Positions 28,234 through 35,175 of a stretch of 64,000 nucleotides of DNA are shown here, one piece after another. Location of the stretch: NCBI GenBank assembly GCA_903642215.1, contig CAHJWG010000007.1:124001-188000 (forward strand), given 5' to 3'. Both the position numbers and the translations under genes were made by a program. The notes beneath the pieces are model-generated. The model was not told the DNA's origin and searched no databases. It saw nothing but the letters and a program-made list of their open reading frames with translations. Position 1 is the stretch's first letter. Every line of letters begins with the position of its first letter. The stretch comes from Sphingobacteriaceae bacterium (lineage in GTDB: Bacteria > Bacteroidota > Bacteroidia > Sphingobacteriales > Sphingobacteriaceae).

Positions 28234-30108
28234 ATGCCGACAAGCAATCCAAATTCCTCAAATCCGGTTAATTATAGTGAAGACAGCATCCGTTCGCTGG
28301 ATTGGAAGGAGCATATCCGCTTGCGGCCCGGCATGTATATTGGCAAACTGGGCGACGGTTCTGCGTACGATGACGGTATTTATGTGCTGCTGAAAGAAAT
28401 TGTGGATAATTCTATCGATGAGTTTGTGATGGGAGCCGGCCGCACCATCGATATAAATTTAAGCGAACATAAAATTGCCGTACGCGATTACGGGCGAGGT
28501 ATTCCGTTGGGAAAAGTGATCGATTGCGTTTCTAAAATTAATACCGGCGGAAAATATGATAGCAAAGCGTTCCAGAAATCAGTTGGCTTAAATGGTGTTG
28601 GAACAAAGGCTGTAAATGCGCTTTCGAGTAATTTTATCGTACAATCTTATCGCGACAGCAAAACCAAAATTGCCGAATTCAGCAAAGGTGAGTTGCTGCG
28701 CGAAGAAGAAAAAGATACCACGCAGCGCAACGGCACAGCCATTAGTTTTTTGCCGGATGACAGTATTTTCCGCCATTACCGCTTTATCCCGGAGTTTGCG
28801 GAAAACATGATCTGGAATTACGTTTTTTTAAATGCCGGGCTGATCATCAATTTTAACGGACAAAAATATCATTCTGAACGTGGGCTGCACGATTTGCTGG
28901 TGCGCAATACAGATACCGAAAACCTGCGTTACCCGATCATCCATTTAAAAGGAGAAGATATTGAAATTGCCATGACGCACGGCCAGCAATACGGCGAAGA
29001 ATATTATTCGTTTGTAAACGGCCAGCACACTACGCAAGGCGGCACGCACCAGGCGGCTTTTCGGGAAGCGGTTGTAAAAACCATCCGCGAGTTTTATAAG
29101 AAAGAATTTGATGCGGCCGATGTGCGCGCTTCTATCGTGGCGGCGGTTTCTATCCGTGTGCAGGAACCGGTTTTTGAATCGCAGACTAAAACCAAATTAG
29201 GTTCGCAAAATATTGCAGAAGATGGGCCTTCGGTTCGTGCTTTCATCAATGATTTTGTGAAGAAAGCGCTGGACGATCACCTGCATAAAAATCCGTCAAC
29301 CGCTGATGGTTTGCTGAAACGGATTTTACAATCAGAACGGGAACGGAAAGATATTGCCGGTATCAAAAAACTCGCAAATGAACGTGCAAAAAAGGCATCG
29401 CTGCACAACAAAAAACTGCGCGATTGCAAGCTGCATTTTGAAGATGCGCACGAACGGAAACAGGATACAACTTTGTTTATCACCGAAGGAGATTCAGCCA
29501 GCGGTTCCATCACCAAATCGCGCGATGTGCAAACGCAGGCGGTTTTCAGCTTGAAAGGAAAACCTTTGAACTGCTTCGGCCTCACCAAAAAAGTGGTTTA
29601 CGAGAATGAAGAATTTAACCTGCTGCAACACGCGCTTAACATCGAAGATGGCTTGGACGGATTGCGTTACAACAACATCGTGATTGCGACCGATGCGGAT
29701 GTGGACGGCATGCACATCAGGCTGCTTTTGATGACGTTTTTTCTGCAGTTTTTCCCGGATCTGGTAAAGGCTGGTCATGTTTCTATTTTGCAAACGCCGC
29801 TTTTCCGGGTGCGCAACAAAAAGGAAACGATTTATTGTTACAGCGATGAAGAACGTCAGCGCGCCATCTACAAGCTGGGCAACAAGCCGGAAATTACGCG
29901 TTTTAAAGGTTTAGGTGAGATTTCGCCGGAAGAGTTTGGTTTGTTTATCGGTAAAGATATCCGTTTAGACCCAGTTTTGTTGAAAGAAGCAAACATCAAA
30001 ACCTTGCTGGAATATTTTATGGGAAAAAATACGCCGGACCGGCAGCAGCATATTATCCAGAATTTGAGGGTAGAGGTGGATATTTTGGAGGAAGCGGCGG
30101 TGGCTTAA
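28234..30108 (+). CDS. parE: DNA topoisomerase IV subunit B
   Basis: 624 residues from the ATG at 28234; the frame also allows a TTG at 28228. The GHKL ATPase motifs are DNSIDEF, GRGIPLG and [14 protein letters not shown], and the TOPRIM region has [19 protein letters not shown] and [10 protein letters not shown]. It decatenates daughter chromosomes with ParC, encoded 5 kb downstream. It is shorter than GyrB and lacks GyrB insertions. A -7 element TAAATTTG is at 28201-28208. The TAA overlaps a repeat copy and a terminator follows. Confidence 0.95.
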   Translation: MPTSNPNSSNPVNYSEDSIRSLDWKEHIRLRPGMYIGKLGDGSAYDDGIYVLLKEIVDNSIDEFVMGAGRTIDINLSEHKIAVRDYGRGIPLGKVIDCVSKINTGGKYDSKAFQKSVGLNGVGTKAVNALSSNFIVQSYRDSKTKIAEFSKGELLREEEKDTTQRNGTAISFLPDDSIFRHYRFIPEFAENMIWNYVFLNAGLIINFNGQKYHSERGLHDLLVRNTDTENLRYPIIHLKGEDIEIAMTHGQQYGEEYYSFVNGQHTTQGGTHQAAFREAVVKTIREFYKKEFDAADVRASIVAAVSIRVQEPVFESQTKTKLGSQNIAEDGPSVRAFINDFVKKALDDHLHKNPSTADGLLKRILQSERERKDIAGIKKLANERAKKASLHNKKLRDCKLHFEDAHERKQDTTLFITEGDSASGSITKSRDVQTQAVFSLKGKPLNCFGLTKKVVYENEEFNLLQHALNIEDGLDGLRYNNIVIATDADVDGMHIRLLLMTFFLQFFPDLVKAGHVSILQTPLFRVRNKKETIYCYSDEERQRAIYKLGNKPEITRFKGLGEISPEEFGLFIGKDIRLDPVLLKEANIKTLLEYFMGKNTPDRQQHIIQNLRVEVDILEEAAVA

Positions 30109-30121
30109 TGCTGTTTTTATC
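30107..30121 (+). repeat. Dispersed word, B flavour, overlapping the parE stop
   Basis: AATGCTGTTTTTATC; the TAA at 30106-30108 shares its first two bases. Confidence 0.9.
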
Positions 30122-30183
30122 TGCTTGAAATTTAAGATATAGGATTAAATCCTTAGGTCAAAATTTATTTATAGTTACTACAC

Positions 30184-30215
30184 AAAGTCAGACCCGTATG
30201 GCTGGCTTTTTTTTG
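30184..30215 (+). terminator. Intrinsic terminator after parE
   Basis: AAGTCAG and CTGGCTT arms with a 10-bp loop and eight T, 76 bp after the stop. Confidence 0.75.
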
Positions 30216-30255
30216 TTAAAAACAGTATTTTAGGCGAGACTTAAATTTTTCAATT

Positions 30256-30453
30256 ATGCAAAAAGTTATTATTGTCAACTTAAATTCCAGAGAAATATCA
30301 AAACAGTTTGATTTCAATGAAATTGAAATACCTTCTGTTAATGATGCTTTGAAAGAAGGGTATATAGTTTCACAGTTAATTCCAGTATTAAAACAAGCAG
30401 ATGTAACGGGATATTATTCATTAATCTTTGTGTTGGATAAATCTGACAAATAA
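30256..30453 (+). CDS. Small protein, unknown
   Basis: 65 residues, MQKVIIVNLNSREISKQF... with beta-like ends and a central DALKEGYIVSQLIPVLKQ helix. It starts 5 bp before the next gene's ATG context and probably forms a pair with it. AT-rich codon use differs from the parE/parC neighbours. No family recognised. Confidence 0.55.
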   Translation: MQKVIIVNLNSREISKQFDFNEIEIPSVNDALKEGYIVSQLIPVLKQADVTGYYSLIFVLDKSDK

Positions 30454-30458
30454 CATTC

Positions 30459-30821
30459 ATGAAAAAACTATTACTACCACTCTTTTTACTACCTCTTTTT
30501 TATAGTTGTGGTTCTAACGATAGTTCAGAATCAACGGAACATGCAACTGCATATGAAAAAATGCACGTTGTTTTTACTGATAGGCCATCGGAAGAAACTA
30601 TTAGCAAATTAATGAATCCTATTTTGACCAATTATAGTTTGCCTATCGACGAGGAACACGAAGAAAAATTTGCAAGTGCTTTAGTTTCGATGAAGCAACA
30701 AAGTGCTGTCGGTGTAACGGAAATGGAAATTTTAAAATACATGTATCAACATCCGGATGCTTCTTCATCTTTACCTGAGGCAATTGGTAAGGCGGCTACT
30801 ATCTTAGAAATGAGAAAATAA
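30459..30821 (+). CDS. Small lipoprotein, unknown
   Basis: 120 residues with a lipoprotein signal (LLPLFYSC, Cys 17), a Ser/Glu linker, and a helical domain containing two regular helices around ETISKLMNPILTNY and LVSMKQQSAVGVTEMEILKYMYQ. It begins 5 bp after the 30256 gene. The role is unknown and it looks accessory. Confidence 0.65.
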   Translation: MKKLLLPLFLLPLFYSCGSNDSSESTEHATAYEKMHVVFTDRPSEETISKLMNPILTNYSLPIDEEHEEKFASALVSMKQQSAVGVTEMEILKYMYQHPDASSSLPEAIGKAATILEMRK

Positions 30822-30941
30822 ACCCATTTTCTTTCGAACACTCGTAATTGCAAATCCCAACCAGCGGGTTTCATCGCTCTGTGTTTTGAATTTAAAATCA
30901 TAGTAAATATTTAACCGACACAGTTTATTTTACAATCTCAT

Positions 30942-32231
30942 TTAATTGTTCTGATCGAAAAAATCCAGTATAGTCTGGTTAAATAACTGTGGAATTTTTT
31001 GTGGAGCTTCATGATCCGCACCCTTAAAAATAATCAGTTTACTACGTGGGATTTTTTCTGCAATTAGTTTAGTATGTTTTTCTTTAACTACATCATATTG
31101 GCCAGCCATTACTAATGTCGGCGATTGTATTTTTTGTAAAGAATCCGGATTGATATGTGGCTCTGTTAACAAAAGAATTTTTAACCGATAATCCATATTG
31201 GTTTTAGGCACACCTTTATCTTCCATTTCATTTACTTGCTTACGAATTAGTTTATTGGTTTCAGCAGTAACAGAATTATTATCATTATACAGAACAGTTC
31301 CCATAACTGCCATTTTATTCACCTTGTTAGGATGTCGCATTGCCAATATTAGGGCTATATTTCCTCCATCGCTCCAGCCTAATATGTTTACATTTTTCAG
31401 TAATACTTTATCCAAGAAAGTATTCACGTCTTCTGCCATTAATTCATACGTGAGTTTTGTGTCATTAGCTGAAGACTTGCCTTGTCCTCTACTATCTAAG
31501 CAAATTACCATATATTTTTTACTCAAAATATCTAATTGATTACTAAAACTATTTATAGAGGAATTATTTCCATGAAGTAATAATAAAGGTTTACCTTTTC
31601 CATATATCTCGTAATAGAGTTTAATACCATTAACATCGATATATTTACCGAACTCAGGATTGCTTCCCAGAGATGGCGCAACTTTTACGTTAGAATTGTC
31701 TACAAACAAGGATTGTTTACCTGAAAATACTTTATCCTTAGATAAAGACAGTTTAGTGTTTTTATCAGTGTTGTAAGATTGCCAGTTTGTGATGGAATCA
31801 TCTTCAAAACCTGAATTTTTCAAAGGAATTTCAACCTTGTTCTTTCCTTCTTTTATAAAAATTTTAAAGTTATCTAGGTAATAGCTACCGTTACCAGCAA
31901 TAGCAACACCTATTGCAAAATAGCTTGCATTTCTATCAATTTTGCCCGCAAGCTCGTAAGAACTCCAATCGTCCTGTTTATAATAGTCCGACGCGTTATC
32001 ATTATATAATGGTGCTTTTATAGGTTTGTTTTTATTGTCAATAGAAACAGTTGTTAACACTAACCAGGAATCACGGGTAATTTTATCTTTATATCGTATT
32101 TTTCCTTCAAGGATGAAATTTTTGCCTTGATATTTTTCAATATTAACTGTTTGAAAAATTTGATAATATTGTCCATAGGTTTTAAGGGAGATCATGCAAA
32201 ATAGCAGGATAATGTATTTATAATATGACAT
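30942..32231 (-). CDS. Secreted alpha/beta hydrolase with N-terminal carbohydrate-binding-like domain
   Basis: 429 residues. A signal peptide (1-20) precedes a jelly-roll-like domain to about residue 190 (GKNFILEGKIRYKD, NGSYYLDNFKIFIK, ENSGFED-type KNSGFEDDSITNWQSY). A classic hydrolase domain follows: LLLHGNNSSINSF, nucleophile elbow GWSDGG, acid in MAGQYDVV and histidine in GADHEAP. Such fusions act on extracellular esters or peptides; the substrate is unknown. AT-rich codon use and position in the parE-parC gap suggest acquired DNA. Confidence 0.8.
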   Translation of the reverse strand: MSYYKYIILLFCMISLKTYGQYYQIFQTVNIEKYQGKNFILEGKIRYKDKITRDSWLVLTTVSIDNKNKPIKAPLYNDNASDYYKQDDWSSYELAGKIDRNASYFAIGVAIAGNGSYYLDNFKIFIKEGKNKVEIPLKNSGFEDDSITNWQSYNTDKNTKLSLSKDKVFSGKQSLFVDNSNVKVAPSLGSNPEFGKYIDVNGIKLYYEIYGKGKPLLLLHGNNSSINSFSNQLDILSKKYMVICLDSRGQGKSSANDTKLTYELMAEDVNTFLDKVLLKNVNILGWSDGGNIALILAMRHPNKVNKMAVMGTVLYNDNNSVTAETNKLIRKQVNEMEDKGVPKTNMDYRLKILLLTEPHINPDSLQKIQSPTLVMAGQYDVVKEKHTKLIAEKIPRSKLIIFKGADHEAPQKIPQLFNQTILDFFDQNN

Positions 32232-32510
32232 GGTCGATATGAAAAAGTGGTGAAATTGTTTGTTAGGTGATTCTATGCTTTGGGTAATTGAACTAAAAAA
32301 GATTCATAAGTTGGCAATCTTCACAATTATGTTGAATAATAAATTTTCAAAATTTTTGTCATTGTCTTTGAAAGGCTGTTAACCTTCTTTGTGACTTATA
32401 ATTGATTAACATTTCAGTATCGTAAATTTTAACTATAATTTCAAGGATTTCGTATCAATATATAGCTTGCTGGTCGGAATTTGCAATCCCGTCCTTTAAA
32501 TATGAATTTT

Positions 32511-32701
32511 TAATCCAAATAAACATACTTCTTTTATCGCCCTAAAATAGTTAATCTTAAATTTATCCTATAAAAGAAGCATCAACAATTGTATCACAAG
32601 CAAATACTTATTTTTGGAAAACAATGTGGCAGGTACCTAAATTACTACTTCAAAAACGGTAAGATAAAACCAAAAGTAGCAGCGATCTGGCCAATCCAAA
32701 A
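32511..32701. repeat. Left copy of a duplicated segment of about 190 bp
   Basis: It matches 33904-34092 along its length. Both copies carry a convergent pair of the dispersed word (here 32524-32538 plus and 32569-32583 minus), a shared stretch containing CAATTGTATCACAA, and the 3' end of the 34036 gene. Together they flank the GH16 gene as direct repeats. The rest of the 727-bp gap at 32232-32958 holds no further feature I can support. Confidence 0.75.
32645..32701 (-). pseudogene. Remnant of the C-terminus of a 34036-type gene
   Basis: The minus frame reads FWIGQIAATFGFILPFLK then stop. The 34036 gene ends FWIGQVIATFGFILLFLKK. The frame has no start or upstream homology, so only about 19 codons remain. 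Confidence 0.75.
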
Positions 32702-32958
32702 CTCAGGTTAAACTTTGAAAATATAGTAATAAACTCCGGTTTATATATTTAAAAGTAATTTAAGCAAGATATAAAATGATAATTACAGCGTATAAGGAGT
32801 TTCTTTAATATGGATGTCTTTGCCGTACCAATTTTATTAACTAAAAGCTATTCAAAACCGCCTCGTTTAACTTTAATAAAAAATATTTACAAAATAGTTG
32901 GTAAAAATTAACCGGCTTCTGCACTTGTTATAAATTTATTAAACTAATCTAAAAAGCG

Positions 32959-33744
32959 ATGAAAAAAATTTATTACCTGTTAACAGTAGCTATGTGTATA
33001 GTTGCTTGTAAGAAAGAAAATGCGAAGGTTTCGACGGAGGAAACCAAGGTAGTGGCCCACAGTAAACCAACCGTACTGGCAGCAAACACGACACTGTCAT
33101 TTAGTGGTTATACCTGGAATGTTACACCTACAAGCCAGCAGAACCCGGCATCAAATTACTGGAATGCCAACAATGCTTATGTGGACGGAAACGGCTGGCT
33201 GCATTTAAAAATCACAAAAAATACAAGTACCAATCATTGGGAATGCGCCCAACTCCAAAGTACAACCAGCTTTGGTTACGGCACATACCAGTGGCAGGTT
33301 GAAGGTGCGATAGACAAACTGGACAAGAATATCGTTTTCGGGCTTTTTGATTATTCAGGAGTTGATGGCAGAGATGAAATAGATATTGAATATTCAAGGT
33401 ACGGGAACGCCTCTTATGCTAATTTAAACTATGTACAGTTTCCGCAGCAGGGATCGAGTAAACCTACTGCAGCCTACTCGCAAGAATTCAGCTTGCCAAA
33501 CGGTACTTACACCACACAGCGTTTTACCCGTACTTCCAGCAGTACCAATTTAAAAACTTTGTTCGGTTTCCAAAGTAATGATACCAACCTGTACCTTTCT
33601 AAAACTTTCAGTGCCCCGACTTATTCTATCAGTACGCTGAAAATGCCTATATTGATGAATCTCTGGCTTTTTGGCGGTAATGCCCCGTCTAATAATCAAA
33701 GCGTAGAGATCATCATTCACAATTTCAAATTTACGGCGCAATAA
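32959..33744 (+). CDS. Glycoside hydrolase family 16-like lipoprotein
   Basis: 261 residues. The lipoprotein signal ends at MCIVAC (Cys 17) and is followed by a Lys/Glu linker and a beta-jelly-roll. The GH16 catalytic pattern E-I-D-I-E is at 140-144 (GRDEIDIEYSRYGN). GYGTYQWQVEGAI and the LMNLWLFGGNAPSNNQSVEIIIHNFKF end fit the fold. Family members cleave beta-1,3/1,4 glucans or galactans. It is flanked by direct repeats, which points to insertion by recombination. Confidence 0.8.
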   Translation: MKKIYYLLTVAMCIVACKKENAKVSTEETKVVAHSKPTVLAANTTLSFSGYTWNVTPTSQQNPASNYWNANNAYVDGNGWLHLKITKNTSTNHWECAQLQSTTSFGYGTYQWQVEGAIDKLDKNIVFGLFDYSGVDGRDEIDIEYSRYGNASYANLNYVQFPQQGSSKPTAAYSQEFSLPNGTYTTQRFTRTSSSTNLKTLFGFQSNDTNLYLSKTFSAPTYSISTLKMPILMNLWLFGGNAPSNNQSVEIIIHNFKFTAQ

Positions 33745-33903
33745 ATAGTTGAAACGCCCGGAACAGGCCGTATTATACCACATCAAAATATAGGGATAGA
33801 TGAAGGAAACTTTGTTTGTCCCTTTATTTTTAAATAGGAACTGTTGGCTGGAAATTTCAGCAAAAGTGCGATTCTCCTTCTACTGGCCTTATAGCTTAAG
33901 AAT

Positions 33904-34092
33904 TCCAATCCAAGTAACCGTACTTTTTTTATCAGCCAAAATTACAATTAACCGAGTTTTATCTCATAAAAGAAGTATCGACAATTGTATCACAAACAAA
34001 TATTTATTTTGGAAAATGGATTGGTAGTTACTTAATTACTTCTTCAAAAACAATAAGATAAAACCAAAAGTAGCTATAACTTGTCCAATCCA
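33904..34092. repeat. Right copy of the duplicated segment
   Basis: It contains the convergent repeat words at 33918-33932 (degraded) and 33964-33978 and runs into the 3' end of the intact 34036 gene. It is the partner of 32511-32701. Confidence 0.75.
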
Positions 34093-34317
34093 GAAGATAA
34101 ACATCCATTTGATCGTATCTGCTTTACCTTCAAGAAATTTTTCAGTTAGCTTTATTTCTAATTTTGCTAAATCTTGTTTAGTAGCTAAAGTATCAGATTT
34201 GTGTTCAACTTCATATTTAATTTTACTTTCAACATAATCTGTTAAACTTTCAGCAGTTTCTTTACCTACTTTTTCACTTAATAGTGAATATAACTTTGTA
34301 ATACTTATTTCTGCCAT
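34036..34317 (-). CDS. Small coiled-coil membrane-anchored protein (DUF1640-like)
   Basis: 93 residues. A helical/coiled-coil part (LSEKVGKETAESLTDYVESKI through TKQDLAKLEIKLTEKFLEGK) is followed by a single C-terminal transmembrane helix (WMFIFWIGQVIATFGFILLFL) and KK. The layout matches the CCDC90/DUF1640-like proteins often found near mobile DNA in bacteria. A 19-codon remnant of a second copy lies at 32645-32701. Function unknown. Confidence 0.7.
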   Translation of the reverse strand: MAEISITKLYSLLSEKVGKETAESLTDYVESKIKYEVEHKSDTLATKQDLAKLEIKLTEKFLEGKADTIKWMFIFWIGQVIATFGFILLFLKK

Positions 34318-34384
34318 AGTGAAAGTAAATGTAAGAATAAGTTTTGTAAATTATAAATGTCAATCTATAAAACTATTTGTCATA

Positions 34385-34424
34385 AAAAGAAGCATCCAAG
34401 TTTGCAAACTTGGATGCTTCTTTT
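34385..34424. terminator. Perfect 40-bp palindrome built from two A copies
   Basis: AAAAGAAGCATCCAAGTTTG is followed directly by its full reverse complement, so the two dispersed words form the outer arms with T-rich ends on both strands. It starts 19 bp beyond the 34443 gene's stop on that gene's strand and probably acts as a bidirectional terminator. Confidence 0.8.
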
Positions 34425-34442
34425 ATCAACTAAAATTTATAA

Positions 34443-34871
34443 TTAGCTAAACACACTGGATACATTTGTGATTTTCCAACCATTACCAGTATCCGTCATG
34501 GTTACATAATTGGTACGGGAAAAGTTTTGATATTTCATTTGAACTTTATATACAACCAAGTTCGAATTATTTTCTACAATTTTAATTATAGTTGTACAAT
34601 TTTGTTCTACATTATGTTCATTTTCAAGACTTTTCAAGATTTGATTTTTACTAAAACTAATTACTTGTTGTCCGCGGTTATGTGAAAATTTAGCATTTTC
34701 GTCAATAATTTCAGATAGTCCGGCAGATTTTCCATGTGTAAAAGCATCAACATAAATGTTAATTGCATAACGCATAGTTAACCTTTCTTTGATGTTTGGA
34801 TTGTTTGCTTTTGCAGCAGTAAAAGTTAAAGTAACTAACAAAGCGATGAAGATAGTTTTTAAAGTTTTCAT
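34443..34871 (-). CDS. Exported NTF2-like (lumazine-binding-type) protein
   Basis: 142 residues. A signal peptide (MKTLKTIFIALLVTLTFTAAKA) is followed by an NTF2-like fold: YAINIYVDAFTHGKSAGLSEIIDENAKF, then KNQILKSLEN and VYKVQMKYQNFSRTNYVTMTDTGNGWKITNV. This resembles the Lumazine_bd_2/SnoaL-like group, often of unknown ligand. Two ECF-type promoters precede it, so it is probably a stress- or envelope-regulated target. Confidence 0.75.
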   Translation of the reverse strand: MKTLKTIFIALLVTLTFTAAKANNPNIKERLTMRYAINIYVDAFTHGKSAGLSEIIDENAKFSHNRGQQVISFSKNQILKSLENEHNVEQNCTTIIKIVENNSNLVVYKVQMKYQNFSRTNYVTMTDTGNGWKITNVSSVFS

Positions 34872-34912
34872 GATATTTTTAATTTAAGTTTTTGAGTTTG
34901 TTTTGATGTATA

Positions 34913-34939
34913 GACGTTGTGAAGTATGGTTTCGTTACA
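34913..34939 (-). promoter_or_regulatory. ECF-sigma promoter P1 of the NTF2-like gene
   Basis: On the minus strand TGTAAC (34939-34934), 17 bp, then CGTC (34916-34913). This is the TGTAAC-N17-CGTC form used by several ECF sigma factors. The ATG lies 42 bp downstream. Confidence 0.6.
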
Positions 34940-35009
34940 GAAAAATTTTAATATTTTTAATTTTTTTATACCGGTTAAATTGTAAGTTTTGATGTTGTTT
35001 TGATATATA

Positions 35010-35036
35010 GATGCTGCAAACTTGTATTTAGTTACA
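35010..35036 (-). promoter_or_regulatory. ECF-sigma promoter-like repeat P2
   Basis: TGTAAC (35036-35031), 17 bp, then CATC (35013-35010). It repeats the P1 surroundings 97 bp further upstream (TTGTTTTGAT-TATAGA context), with a weaker -10. Confidence 0.5.
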
Positions 35037-35067
35037 AAAAAGTTAGATTAAATTTTGGTTAAATCAA

Positions 35068-35082
35068 GATGCTGTTTTTATC
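35068..35082 (+). repeat. Dispersed word, B flavour, upstream of parC
   Basis: A perfect copy followed by GGTATAAAATC. The same tail follows the copies at 27364 and 47913. It is 94 bp before the parC ATG. Confidence 0.9.
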
Positions 35083-35175
35083 GGTATAAAATCTAATTTT
35101 TATAGCATTTTGTGCTGTCTTATTTAGCTAAATTTCTTACTATATCTTATATTTGTATCCTTTAGCTTTTACCGA

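Noticed and set aside
30741-30765. GGATGCTTCTTCATC in the 30459 gene as another repeat copy
   Set aside because: The T-run is broken (TTCATC instead of TTTTATC), so it is only a partial match inside codons.
33800-34027. A 75-residue plus-strand open frame
   Set aside because: It lies in the repeat/duplication region, has no sensible composition and its end is a repeat copy; treated as chance.
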